Shown piece by piece: positions 28,104 through 38,050 of a stretch of DNA of 64,000 nt. The notes beneath the pieces are model-generated. The model did not search any database. It was not told where the DNA came from and saw only the letters and a list, made by a program, of their open reading frames with translations. The stretch spans positions 1 through 64,000 of the forward strand of contig NZ_AKJW01000007.1 in the NCBI RefSeq assembly GCF_000282135.1. Direction: 5' to 3'. The DNA is from Herbaspirillum sp. CF444. GTDB lineage: Bacteria; Pseudomonadota; Gammaproteobacteria; Burkholderiales; Burkholderiaceae_D. Within the stretch, counting starts at the first letter, position 1. Every line of letters starts with the position of its first letter. A program made the position numbers and the translations under genes.

Positions 28104-28497
28104 ATGCAGTGCCTCTTCTCCACATCACCCGGTCGTCGTCGGCACCCTGGATGTTGTCCGCGCAAATATCGGACAGTACCTCCAGCGGATGCCCTGATTT
28201 CCTGCCGTGTACGGTCGGTCTTCGCCCTTCGTTCGATCACGCGCAACCGCCTACGCATGCGCATTTCCGGCGGCCTGAGGAGGTTGATTTTATTTTCAAA
28301 AAATGAGACGCATGGTCAAGACCGGTTTTTTTGTTCCTCCATAATCGCACGCAGCAACGTCGATAAAAGACGGCTGAAACTCTCGGCGTTCGCATCAGGA
28401 AGTTCACACCGATTTTTAACGAAACGCGTATCGCTGACTACGCCGGCGAAGATGGATTTTTGCCTGTGGAATCGTGTTTCGCAACCAAGGACGAGAC
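28104..28497. other. intergenic region before the 825-residue protein gene
   Basis: About 390 bp with no gene I can support. It becomes A+T-richer near 28280-28330 and should contain the promoter for the two large genes that follow. Confidence 0.5.
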
Positions 28498-30975
28498 ATG
28501 TCGGAAGACGTCAAACCGAAAACATTCGCAAATCTGGGAATAGAATGCGCGCCGCCGGGAAGCGCCATGTTCACGCCGGTGGTGATGGACGACGACTCAT
28601 TGGTCGTTGTTGGCGGTCCGCTCGCAGTCTGCCTGGTCAATATTCTCAACAAGCATGTGTTTACCATTCCGGCGCAAACATGGATCACGGGATTCTGCGT
28701 GCGGCAACAGCATCTTTACGTACAGGATGGTCCCGTTCTCTCGGGGTGGCATATCCAGGAACACACCTGTTTTGGTTTCATCAATCTGAGTACCGGGGTC
28801 GCTGTCGAAGAGCCGGAGGACCAGGCAAAGAATCTTCGTCTGTTGAAAGATCCTGCCACCTACGTCTGGGAAAGCACCGACACGACGCAGGCCTTCGCCG
28901 CCTTGATGCGGGCGCGCTATCAGCACGCCTGGGCTTCGCTGCTGGAAACCGTCGACTTCGAATTGCCTTTGCTGCCGCAAGCCCTGCGCGAGAAGGCCGC
29001 AGACTTTGCACAACGTGCACGCGTCCTGATGGCTGCAATCATCCCGCCGGCAGCGCAGAAAACCTTGCTTGCGACCGCCGAGAAGGCATTGGCCGACGCC
29101 ACCGCCGGCGGCCGGAAAACGATTTATTCGGCGCCGGCAGCGAGAGCACATCTGAAAGGCGCCAAGGCGACCGCACAAATCTTTTCGCTCAGGCAGGACG
29201 GCACTTTCTATGGCCTGGATCAGGGCTTGACGGAGAAAAGCAGCGTGCATCATTCGTTTGCTCCGTTGCGCGCAGAGATGGCGATATACGAACAAGAGCT
29301 TGTCGGCGAGGAGTATGACTGCCACATGTACTACATCACCGAGCGTGGCGGCATCAAGGGATTCAATGTCAAAGCCTGGCCGCCGGTCTCCGCTTTCTCT
29401 TTGGACGGCAAGGATGACGCCATCGCGTTGGAGAAGGTGCTGCCGCTGAAATTTCATGGCGACCTGCTGATGGGCGGAGGCATACACGGTGCCGATTTCT
29501 TTGTGATGCGCCCAAATCTCAGCGGAGGATTTGTCACGACGGTTGCAGCACCTGATGGCGGCTGGCGGAACTATGAGGTCGCCAAGGATAGGAAGCTGGT
29601 GTTGTTGTCGAACGGGTTGGCAAGTCGTCTGGCCTCCTACGATCTCAACATGATCAAACTGGATCGCTGGCGATTGCGTATGGCGCCCGATTCATCCTGC
29701 TCCTTGTTCCTGCACTGGAAGAACGGGAAAGATACGGGACTATCGCTGGCGGCCATGGAGATGGACGTGGCGCGTGACAATGACGTACATCTGCTTGCGG
29801 GAGACCGATGTCTCGTCTTCGACCCGCAAAAGGGCGTACTCGCCAGAGCCGTTGCCAACGCGCCGGAAGGTGCTTCCGAGAGGATACGCGTGGTCAATTG
29901 CGATGGAAGCCGGATACTGCGCCACGGCGCCAGCGTACTCTTGCGTTCCTCTGCGGGTGCATCTTTCGCTGCGATGTCTCAGGACGGCCAGGGGCTACAG
30001 CTTGTTCCCGCCGCACATGTCCAGGCGGCTGGCGCCGAGGTGTTTACCTTGCTCAAGGAGGGCGGCTCCGTTGCCGCAGGAACGGTGATCGCGCACGGCG
30101 ACAACGTGATGCTGCGGCCGCGAAACAAGTCGTCCTGCCTCGGCGTGCGCGCCGGCGCTGATGCAAGCGTTACCACGGCGCAGGGCGCCGACATCTCTGC
30201 TGTCTTTCAGATAAAACTTGTGTCTTTGCACGCTGAAAAGACGACCCCTTCAGCCGAACTGCGCATGCTGCTGCCCAACGAGATCAATCCTCCCGAGTTG
30301 ACCGCCCGCAGCAGTTATCCACCGCTCACCAATGTCATCCATAGTTGCCGGGCAAGTCCCTGGCTGGAGAAAACGCCGATGGCCTGGTTACATGGCCGGC
30401 CGCATTTTGCCGGACAGGTTTTGTATTGCATCGCCCACGGCAAGTCGCCGACAGGCCGCATCGGAGCCTTGTTCTCGGGCACGCCGGCAAGTTCGGAAAA
30501 GTTGCTGAAAGAGCTGGAAAAAGCCGGACTTAACAGCGGAAAGCCGGCTATCGGCTGGTCCCTGAGCGCAGACAATGCCGGCCTTGCCACGTTTTCTTTG
30601 AGCACGATGCTGGCCACGCTGGCAGGAAAACTGGCCGCTGAGGTCAAAGCGCTCAAGGCCAACATGAAAGAGATCGAGATCGAAGTCCATTCCGTCGAGC
30701 GTATCAGGATGCCGCCGTACAACTGGCGTGCCGAGGTGAGAGAAACGCGCGATCTCATCAGAGGTAAACCCATTGTATTGAAACTCATGCCCGACGGCGC
30801 TCCTGTCGAAAAAAACATCGATGGCAACGGCATCGTCAGGGTCGCATCCGGACTGGATGGATGCAACATGTCCTTCACTCTCAAAGACGAGGGATTTCTC
30901 GGCGAAATTCGCTTGGAACCGGGTAAAAACATCGTCACGCACACGACCAGCAGAAACGCCACCTGGCTCGACTGA
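28498..30975 (+). CDS. large hypothetical protein, propeller-like N-terminus and possible beta-trefoil
   Basis: An 825-residue protein with no signal peptide and no clear transmembrane helix. The N-terminus (DDDSLVVVGGPLAVCLVNI) has the short beta-repeat style of propeller blades and resembles the start of the next gene's product. Residues 120-220 are helical. About residues 460-580 (ILRHGASVLLRSSAGASFAAM, then NVMLRPRNKSSCLGV) look like a fascin- or actin-crosslinking-type beta-trefoil. A late segment (VVLKLMPDGAPVEKNIDGNGI) resembles an Ig-like carrier domain. AAGGACGAG precedes the ATG. It lies 124 bp upstream of the 2,273-residue gene. Function unknown. Confidence 0.75.
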   Translation: MSEDVKPKTFANLGIECAPPGSAMFTPVVMDDDSLVVVGGPLAVCLVNILNKHVFTIPAQTWITGFCVRQQHLYVQDGPVLSGWHIQEHTCFGFINLSTGVAVEEPEDQAKNLRLLKDPATYVWESTDTTQAFAALMRARYQHAWASLLETVDFELPLLPQALREKAADFAQRARVLMAAIIPPAAQKTLLATAEKALADATAGGRKTIYSAPAARAHLKGAKATAQIFSLRQDGTFYGLDQGLTEKSSVHHSFAPLRAEMAIYEQELVGEEYDCHMYYITERGGIKGFNVKAWPPVSAFSLDGKDDAIALEKVLPLKFHGDLLMGGGIHGADFFVMRPNLSGGFVTTVAAPDGGWRNYEVAKDRKLVLLSNGLASRLASYDLNMIKLDRWRLRMAPDSSCSLFLHWKNGKDTGLSLAAMEMDVARDNDVHLLAGDRCLVFDPQKGVLARAVANAPEGASERIRVVNCDGSRILRHGASVLLRSSAGASFAAMSQDGQGLQLVPAAHVQAAGAEVFTLLKEGGSVAAGTVIAHGDNVMLRPRNKSSCLGVRAGADASVTTAQGADISAVFQIKLVSLHAEKTTPSAELRMLLPNEINPPELTARSSYPPLTNVIHSCRASPWLEKTPMAWLHGRPHFAGQVLYCIAHGKSPTGRIGALFSGTPASSEKLLKELEKAGLNSGKPAIGWSLSADNAGLATFSLSTMLATLAGKLAAEVKALKANMKEIEIEVHSVERIRMPPYNWRAEVRETRDLIRGKPIVLKLMPDGAPVEKNIDGNGIVRVASGLDGCNMSFTLKDEGFLGEIRLEPGKNIVTHTTSRNATWLD

Positions 30976-31099
30976 TCACCGCTTTCCCCATCTTCATTGC
31001 GCATTCATGCTGCGATAAGACCACTGTCGATCATGTCGGTATTGCCTCTTGCCGGCGCTGCATCTTCGTTCGTTGTTCAGACCATCATAGGAAACCAAC

Positions 31100-34000
31100 A
31101 TGAGCACATTCCTGGAAACATTAGAAGCAAAAGTACTGGCATCGGCCTGGACTTATCCGGGTTCTTATGGCCGCCTATCCGAGTCTCTTGTCGTCGCCGG
31201 CGATAAACTCATCGGCGTGGTCGACAGTATCGTTTTCGCAGTCGATATCTATACCGGCGAACCGGCATCGGGTACCGATGGCGATTGGCGGTATGAGCTG
31301 GCATCGAGCAGCGCCAGTCCACAGATCGCCTCTGCCGGCGGCGTGGTTTATCTGATGGATGGCAAAAAACTGGTGGCGCTGCGGCTGGCGGATGCCGCAC
31401 CGTTGGCCAAATGGAAAACGCCGCAGTTGCATCAGGTCAGTGCATTGTTGGCGAAGGGCGACGATCTTATCGCGGTGAGCATTGAACGGCAGAGCGGAGC
31501 GACGCAAGTGTCGGGATTTGCGGCTGCGACCGGGGCGCAGAAATTCGGTCCGCTCAAGGTGTCTCAAAGCAGTCCGGGCCCGGTAGGTTATGGCGACGAT
31601 GCCGTTTTCTTCGTGGCCGATGGCGTATTGAACGCCATCAACGTATCGCACGGCGATCCACGCTGGAGGTTCCCGGCCGCAGGCGAGGCGATGGAAACAC
31701 TGGAGGAACTGGCTGCGCCGCTGGTCGCAGGCGACACCGTGCTCGTATGCGGGCAGGCGCTGTATGGCGTCAGCCTGACCCTCGGCAAACAACTGTTCAA
31801 AATCAGCGCCACGGCCGGGGACGTGCAATGGCATTTGCCGGCGGCTGATATTCCGACGACGGTCCATGCCGCCACGAAGACCGTCAACCTGAAAGCGACG
31901 CGACCGCACGCCGGTGCGTCGCAGCTCCTGCAATCCGCGCAGCCGACCGCCGCCGCGGCGAAAGCCGGCACCGCGGTCGCCACCAATTCGGTTGGCGACA
32001 TCGTTTGTTTTTCGCTGGCTGACGGCAGCGTCAGCTGGCGCCATAAAGTGCACGCACCGGGGGCGCCGGTAATCATTGACGGCGTGGTGTACGTGACGAT
32101 CGACGACTGTGCCCGGCTGATGCGTTTCGACTATGCCAGCGGGACGCCGCTGGGTGCTCCTTATTCGCTGCCGAACCTGGCGCCGTCCCAGCCTGCGGTG
32201 ATCGCTAACGGCGCCCTGTTTCTGGCCGGCGACGACGGCAGTATCGTATCCCGGCCGTTTGCGAAACAATCCGCAGCGCATTTCAACGGCAGCGACGCCA
32301 TGATCTGCGTCAAGGCGGACGGCGCGCAGTTCGACTTCGATGAATTTACGATAGAGGCGTGGATACGCAGCAGCACCGGCGGCGAGATTCTGTCCAGCCA
32401 TCCGACCAGCGACGACGAGGCTTACGGATTCCGCCTCAATCTCACCTCGGAAGGGCAAATCCGGGTAGCGATCTTCAACGAGAAAACCCATAGCCTGCAT
32501 CTCGGCCGCACCGCCGCCACCAGAGCCGCCGACGGTCAGTGGCATCACATCGCATTGACGCGCGACAAGAAGGGATTCAAGGTGCTGCTCGACGGCGAAT
32601 GGCTGGAGGTCTTCCTGCCGCCGGGAGACCGGGCCGCAGAGTTGCCCATCGGCGGTCATTCTGCATTGACGATCGGCGCTTTCGTGCCTGCCGCGGCCAT
32701 CGCGCCGACGGATTTCTTTCGTGGATTGATGCGTGAAATCCGGATCTGGGACCGTGTGCTCGACACCGGCAGCATCAACAACAATCTGCGTGCGACGCTG
32801 GCCGGCGCCGAACCGCGCCTGCGCGGATTGTGGCGTCTGGACGACGGCGCCGCCGACAAGCCTCACAACGCCGCAAGCGGCCATCGTGTACAGGCGGATT
32901 TCAAGCATGCAGGCTGGCAACCGACCGATCTCACCATGGACCGCTCGGCGTTTCCCTATCTGTTGCACGAAACCACGACGCAATGGCCGTATGCCGGAAC
33001 CTGGGCGGCGCGCGGCGAATCGCACGTCGTCGGTTCGCCGGCCATCAGCAGCGACAATGTGATCGCCTTCGGCACGCCCAATGCCATCTATGCGGTAGAT
33101 GCTCACGATGGCAAGCGCATCTGGTCGATGGATGTCGCGGGCCGTGCCTCGGATCCGGTGCCTCACGGAGAAGGATTCCTTGTCCTGACGGAAGACGAAT
33201 CCTTGGTATATATCGACGCGCGCAGCGGCGCCAAAGTGCAGTTGCCGGCATTTTCCGACATGCGGCATGATCATGGCGCTGCGTTGGCGGCGCCCGCCGT
33301 CAGCATCAGCCACATGGCAGTCGCCGGCGGAGCCGGCAAGTCCGAGGTCATGCTCTGGGATCATGCCGCACCGCAGGCGCGTGCCCTGACCTTGCCGGGA
33401 ACGCCGCTGCATTTGGCGTTTGGCGATGCCGGGCTGATGGTGATGACCGAGGGCGATGCCGGTCATACATTGCATCTGATTGACGCAGCCGCACATAAGC
33501 TGCGCGGCTCCCGGCCGGTCGCCACGGCGGCCTGCTGCCCGGCGGGCAACTGGGTCTTTGCCGTCAGCGACGGTCGCGTGATCAAACTCGACGGCCTCAA
33601 TATCACCGCCGCGCCACTGGCGACATCCGCCGCGATTGCCGGCGGCGTCACGGGCATGGTGGCATTGGGGAACGAAGATTTGCTGATCGCCGTCACCGCC
33701 GACGGCAATGTGTATGGCATGACCTTGAGCACGCTCAGTCTGAACTGGAACACCACGCTGCCGGCCGGCAAGGCCAAAGGCAGCCGCGCCGTCAATCCGC
33801 CGACGCTCCATCCCGACGGCCACCTCATGTGCACGACTGCCGACGGCGTCGTCGCCATTCTCGACGGCGACAGCGGCGCCTTGCTGGGCCACTATCTTTT
33901 GGAGAACGGCGCCATCGGCGCTCCGTTGATGTCACATGGGACGCTCTATACCGGCTGCAAGGACACCATCTCCTATGCCAACGCCATGTTGCGCAGCAGT

Positions 34001-37000
34001 GCTCTCGACTATGACCTCGACGGCGCCTTGCATAGCATCGTCGTTGGCGAGACCATGGCGTTGCGTCTGAATCTGGACCTTGCCGGCGCTCCCATTGCCG
34101 CCGGCAAGCAGCACGCGGTTGTTGAAGCGAGCGATGAAGCCGCAACCTTGCATTTGCTGGAAGTGCATGAAAGTTGCGTCGAAGCCTGGATCAACGTGCC
34201 GTCGATTAAAACGGCATCGTCGGCCCGCGTCGGCGGCGGTATTCTCGGGATCGCCCCGACCGTCGAGTCCGGCTTTGATATCAATATGTGGCTCGACGCC
34301 GACGGCACCCTGCATTATTCCTCGCGCGCGCGCGATGGGGATGTCTGGAGCGGACTGCACGTCTCGGCTGCCACCGGGCTGGTGGACGGCAAGTGGCATC
34401 ATATCGCCGCCTCGCGCAGCCCCGCGCAGAGAACGGCCTCGGCTGGATCCCCTGACCGGGTTGTCATCTACGTCGATGGCGTGGCGATCGCCACGCAATC
34501 CGAAACAGCGCCGGCCGCGCCCAAAAAATCGATTTCCGGACTCAAGGCCTACATCGGCGCGACGATGGATGATGAGCTGGCGGCAACGCGCCCATTTTGC
34601 GGCATGATCGCGGAAGTGCGGGTATGGGACACCTATCTGATCGCCAGTGAAATCACCGAGCGTCGCGGCGTCAAACTGCGCGGCGACGAGCCTGACCTGC
34701 TGGCCTATTGGAATTTCGACTACAGCTCCATTCACGATTCGGCGCTGCAGGGACATGAAGGCGTGCTTGCCCAGGCGCCCGACAAGAAAGCCCCGGTCTG
34801 GTGGCTGGTGGATTTGCCGTTCACGCGGCCGTCCTATGCCTACATCACCAATACCGCCGCAATTAAGTCGCAGACCGAAGGCATGACGACCTACAGTCTC
34901 GATCTGAAAGTATGCGCCGCCGACGGCACCGGCATCGCCGGCGAACGTGTCAACCTGTGGTATATCCGGCGGCACAAGGACGACCCAGCCCACATCTCCA
35001 TCAACAATACCGAAGTGCAATGCGTCGAGTCCGGTCAGGAGCCGGATCCGGTCAAATTGCTCAAAGACGCCGCCAAAGTATTCGAGGCGATCACCGGCAG
35101 CGACGGCGTACTTCATCTGACGGTGATGTCGCCGCAGTCGGGACATGGTCCGTCGCTGGACATGTGGACGCAGTTCATGCCGGTCAACGAACGCTTCCAT
35201 GTCAACGTACTGATCGACAACCAGAAACTTGCCAAGCCGGCGCCGCCCAGCCTCACCGCGCAGGCCAAGCTGATCCAGGACTACCATTACAAGACCGGCA
35301 ACGTCGTTGACCACACGCGGGACCGATCTACCTGGCGTGTCGTATTGCGTGCCCGTACCGCCGACGGCACGCCGCGCATCAGGGAACCGATCACTTTATG
35401 GTCAGCGGAGCCGGTCACCATAGAAGTGGACCACGTGAGCTACCGCATCAACAGCGAGAATTTCACCACGTTGCCGGCTGATTTCAATGGCGAACTGACG
35501 GTCGTCATGGCGGCCGAAGAGCTGACTGCGCCGGTGCTGTACGCGCGTGCCGGCTTCATGCATCGCAACGACCGTGTTGTCATCAACGCCGACGAAGACA
35601 CCCATGCGCAATTGACGGATCTGAAAGAGAGCGATCTGACCACGCCCCGCGTCACCAATTGGAAAAAGAACAAGCCCGGAGAAAAAGAAGAAAAAGCGGC
35701 AATGCTGGAACCGGGGTACGCAACGCACGCGCCGAACATCGCCAAGGCGGTCAGACAGGTCACCGCCGTGGCCAAGCCTTCGGACAAAAGGGCCTTGCTG
35801 CGCGCCGGCCGCATGTCGCCGGCCCGCCGCCGGCTCATTGCCATGCGCGCGGAGCAGGGCGATCCGGAATGCGGGAAGCTGCTTGCCGCCGGCAACAATG
35901 CGTCCTACATGCCGACCATCAGAGCCATGCGACAACCGCAGGTGGTGGTGCCGAGCGACCGGGTTACCGCACGACGTACCTTGCACGGCATGACCTGCAA
36001 TGCCGCCGTCAATCCGGATGCTTTCCTGGAAGCGCTGGATGACGGCGCGCTTGGCTTCGTGTTTGAACACACAGGCAACGGTGCGCCGGTGTACCGATCC
36101 TTGCATACCCAGGCAGAAGTCGATGAAGCACGCGGCGTCGCCACGCCAGTCTTGCGCACACCGCTGCTGGGATGGTTCTGGGAGGATGCGTGGGACGCCG
36201 TCGTCGACACCGCCAACGACATCTACGATGCCGCCACCAAGATCGTCATTACCATCACCGATACGGTGAACCTCGCCATCAGCACCATCGACGGCGTCAT
36301 TCACAAAGTGGTCGACAGCATTGCCGATGCGCTCGATGCCGTCGCAGGTTTCTTCAAGCAATTGATGGTGGGCATCATGAAAGTGATCGCTTTCCTGCGC
36401 GCCTTGTTCGACTGGGGCAAGATCATCGAAACCCAAAGAATCCTGCACCAGATCATGCGCACGGTTTTTGAGAGCAGTCGCAAGGCGATACGCGACCAGG
36501 CTAAACTCGGGAAAGTGCTCAAGGCCTTGGATGCCGCGCCGCGTGGCGCAGTTTCCCCGCACGAGAGCTTCAACCAGGTGTCGAAAAAATCCGGGGACAA
36601 CAAGTCTCAGATCGTTTCCAGTGCCGATAGCGTGCAGTCGAAGTCCATTCTGCAGAAGTCGGGCGGAACCTCGACGAATACGGCCGCAAGCGGCGGAAAT
36701 GTCGGTCCGGTTCCGGATCCGAAAAATTCTCTCAATCTGAACGACAGCGCCTTGCAGGGGATTCCGGCAATGATCGGGAATTTGCTGGATCTGACGCCTG
36801 CCACCATGGTTTCTCAGATCGAGGCAATGCTGAAGAAAGCCGGTTCGGGAGATTTGTCGTCCCTGCTGTCCGGTGTGAGTACTCTGGCGGCCGATTTCTC
36901 CAGCGTCACCGATACCTTTCTTGCACTGCTGGATACGACCATCAACATCCCGTTTGTCAGCGAGCTGTACAAATGGGTCACTGGTGAAGAACTGTCCATT

Positions 37001-37921
37001 CTCAGTTTGCTCTGCCTCGGCCTGGCCGTGATGGTCAATATCGCCTATGCCGTCGCGACGCTGCTGACCGGAGACGTCCGATCCTTCGCCGACGATGCCA
37101 AGGGCCTGCCGGCGCAGCTGCGCAGGGCGAGCGGCCTGGAGCCGGCCTATCACGCCGGCAAGCTGGCAGCGGACGACGGTTTGCCGGAGACATCAAGAGC
37201 ACTCGAGACGCTGCTTTGCGTGTTCCGGACGTTGACTATCGTCAGCGATGTCATCGCCGACATCGTCTACTACGAATACCGCACGACGGAGTCCATGAAA
37301 TACAAAAAGATACTCTCCGTCGTGAAGATATTCCAGGGCATCTTCGGCGTCACCGCATGCGCGCTGCAACTGTTCGGTTCGCAGATGCGTTATTGGGAGC
37401 GGATAAAACATGTCGCCGGCCCCGATGCCGCGAAGTTCCTGCCGCCATTTGAATGGGTGCCGTATGCCGTGTTCTCCATCCAGGCGCTGTTGCGGCTGGT
37501 AAAAATCGGCGCAGGCGTCTACGGCTTGGTCAGTCCGGGAGAGTTTTCCGGAACCAAGTTCAGCAAACTGGACAAGTGCGAATATCTTGTATCGCGGATC
37601 GTGTCCTACGCCAGCCTCTGGCTCATCGTCATACAGATCATGCAATTGCTTGAACTGAAGGCAAAGCTGGAGGAAAAGGGCAACTACAACGTCACCAAGG
37701 AGTATGAGCTTTTTGCCATCCGCGACATTATGGGAATGGTGCCCTTGCTGGCGGAATGGATGTACACGGACATGGGAATGAACGCCATCCAGCCACAGGC
37801 TCCCGGCATCGAAGCAGCTTCCGGCATGTATATGGTTCTCGCAGTGGTCCGGGGCGCCGCCAATGCGTCCGCATTGGGCCTGCATTGCGCGGCGGTGTAC
37901 GGTTACGGCGATATGGACTGA
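31100..37921 (+). CDS. giant protein with PQQ-like propellers, two LamG domains and hydrophobic C-terminus
   Basis: A 2,273-residue protein without a signal peptide. Residues 20-400 are PQQ/quinoprotein-like beta-repeats (GDIVCFSLADGSVSWRHKV). Residues 410-560 are a LamG/concanavalin domain (DGQWHHIALTRDKKGFKVLLDG), 640-960 a second propeller (IYAVDAHDGKRIWSMDVAG), and 1020-1200 a second LamG (DGKWHHIAASRS ... VVIYVDGVAIA). Ig-like stretches follow to about 1500, then a basic linker near 1550-1620. Residues 1690-1790 and 1930-2270 are hydrophobic or amphipathic helices. AGGAAA precedes the ATG. The layout suggests a ligand-binding front and a membrane-active rear. Function and export route unknown. 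Confidence 0.82.
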   Translation: MSTFLETLEAKVLASAWTYPGSYGRLSESLVVAGDKLIGVVDSIVFAVDIYTGEPASGTDGDWRYELASSSASPQIASAGGVVYLMDGKKLVALRLADAAPLAKWKTPQLHQVSALLAKGDDLIAVSIERQSGATQVSGFAAATGAQKFGPLKVSQSSPGPVGYGDDAVFFVADGVLNAINVSHGDPRWRFPAAGEAMETLEELAAPLVAGDTVLVCGQALYGVSLTLGKQLFKISATAGDVQWHLPAADIPTTVHAATKTVNLKATRPHAGASQLLQSAQPTAAAAKAGTAVATNSVGDIVCFSLADGSVSWRHKVHAPGAPVIIDGVVYVTIDDCARLMRFDYASGTPLGAPYSLPNLAPSQPAVIANGALFLAGDDGSIVSRPFAKQSAAHFNGSDAMICVKADGAQFDFDEFTIEAWIRSSTGGEILSSHPTSDDEAYGFRLNLTSEGQIRVAIFNEKTHSLHLGRTAATRAADGQWHHIALTRDKKGFKVLLDGEWLEVFLPPGDRAAELPIGGHSALTIGAFVPAAAIAPTDFFRGLMREIRIWDRVLDTGSINNNLRATLAGAEPRLRGLWRLDDGAADKPHNAASGHRVQADFKHAGWQPTDLTMDRSAFPYLLHETTTQWPYAGTWAARGESHVVGSPAISSDNVIAFGTPNAIYAVDAHDGKRIWSMDVAGRASDPVPHGEGFLVLTEDESLVYIDARSGAKVQLPAFSDMRHDHGAALAAPAVSISHMAVAGGAGKSEVMLWDHAAPQARALTLPGTPLHLAFGDAGLMVMTEGDAGHTLHLIDAAAHKLRGSRPVATAACCPAGNWVFAVSDGRVIKLDGLNITAAPLATSAAIAGGVTGMVALGNEDLLIAVTADGNVYGMTLSTLSLNWNTTLPAGKAKGSRAVNPPTLHPDGHLMCTTADGVVAILDGDSGALLGHYLLENGAIGAPLMSHGTLYTGCKDTISYANAMLRSSALDYDLDGALHSIVVGETMALRLNLDLAGAPIAAGKQHAVVEASDEAATLHLLEVHESCVEAWINVPSIKTASSARVGGGILGIAPTVESGFDINMWLDADGTLHYSSRARDGDVWSGLHVSAATGLVDGKWHHIAASRSPAQRTASAGSPDRVVIYVDGVAIATQSETAPAAPKKSISGLKAYIGATMDDELAATRPFCGMIAEVRVWDTYLIASEITERRGVKLRGDEPDLLAYWNFDYSSIHDSALQGHEGVLAQAPDKKAPVWWLVDLPFTRPSYAYITNTAAIKSQTEGMTTYSLDLKVCAADGTGIAGERVNLWYIRRHKDDPAHISINNTEVQCVESGQEPDPVKLLKDAAKVFEAITGSDGVLHLTVMSPQSGHGPSLDMWTQFMPVNERFHVNVLIDNQKLAKPAPPSLTAQAKLIQDYHYKTGNVVDHTRDRSTWRVVLRARTADGTPRIREPITLWSAEPVTIEVDHVSYRINSENFTTLPADFNGELTVVMAAEELTAPVLYARAGFMHRNDRVVINADEDTHAQLTDLKESDLTTPRVTNWKKNKPGEKEEKAAMLEPGYATHAPNIAKAVRQVTAVAKPSDKRALLRAGRMSPARRRLIAMRAEQGDPECGKLLAAGNNASYMPTIRAMRQPQVVVPSDRVTARRTLHGMTCNAAVNPDAFLEALDDGALGFVFEHTGNGAPVYRSLHTQAEVDEARGVATPVLRTPLLGWFWEDAWDAVVDTANDIYDAATKIVITITDTVNLAISTIDGVIHKVVDSIADALDAVAGFFKQLMVGIMKVIAFLRALFDWGKIIETQRILHQIMRTVFESSRKAIRDQAKLGKVLKALDAAPRGAVSPHESFNQVSKKSGDNKSQIVSSADSVQSKSILQKSGGTSTNTAASGGNVGPVPDPKNSLNLNDSALQGIPAMIGNLLDLTPATMVSQIEAMLKKAGSGDLSSLLSGVSTLAADFSSVTDTFLALLDTTINIPFVSELYKWVTGEELSILSLLCLGLAVMVNIAYAVATLLTGDVRSFADDAKGLPAQLRRASGLEPAYHAGKLAADDGLPETSRALETLLCVFRTLTIVSDVIADIVYYEYRTTESMKYKKILSVVKIFQGIFGVTACALQLFGSQMRYWERIKHVAGPDAAKFLPPFEWVPYAVFSIQALLRLVKIGAGVYGLVSPGEFSGTKFSKLDKCEYLVSRIVSYASLWLIVIQIMQLLELKAKLEEKGNYNVTKEYELFAIRDIMGMVPLLAEWMYTDMGMNAIQPQAPGIEAASGMYMVLAVVRGAANASALGLHCAAVYGYGDMD

Positions 37922-37938
37922 AGACGACGCCTGATGCC

Positions 37939-37970
37939 GGCCCCGCGTATTTGCAGCGGGGCCTTTTTTT
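37939..37970 (+). terminator. Rho-independent terminator after the giant gene
   Basis: An 8-bp stem (GGCCCCGC/GCGGGGCC) with a 9-nt loop is followed by seven T residues, 18 nt past the stop codon. Confidence 0.9.
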
Positions 37971-38020
37971 ATTGGACGCCGCAATGTGCAAGCGGCATCC
38001 CGGCATCCCGGCTGATACGG

Positions 38021-38050
38021 ATTAAAACGGATTAAAACGGATTAAAACGG
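38021..38050. repeat. three tandem copies of a 10-bp unit
   Basis: ATTAAAACGG is repeated three times in a row. The last copy overlaps the stop codon and final residues of the aldehyde dehydrogenase gene. It is a short slippage repeat with no evident role. Confidence 0.85.

Noticed and set aside
28261-28363. A 13-codon frame after AGGAGG
   Set aside because: The spacing from AGGAGG to the ATG is too long and the peptide has no supporting feature.
31175-33892. A 905-codon open frame opposite the giant protein gene
   Set aside because: The plus-strand frame shows propeller and LamG motifs; the minus frame has biased composition only.
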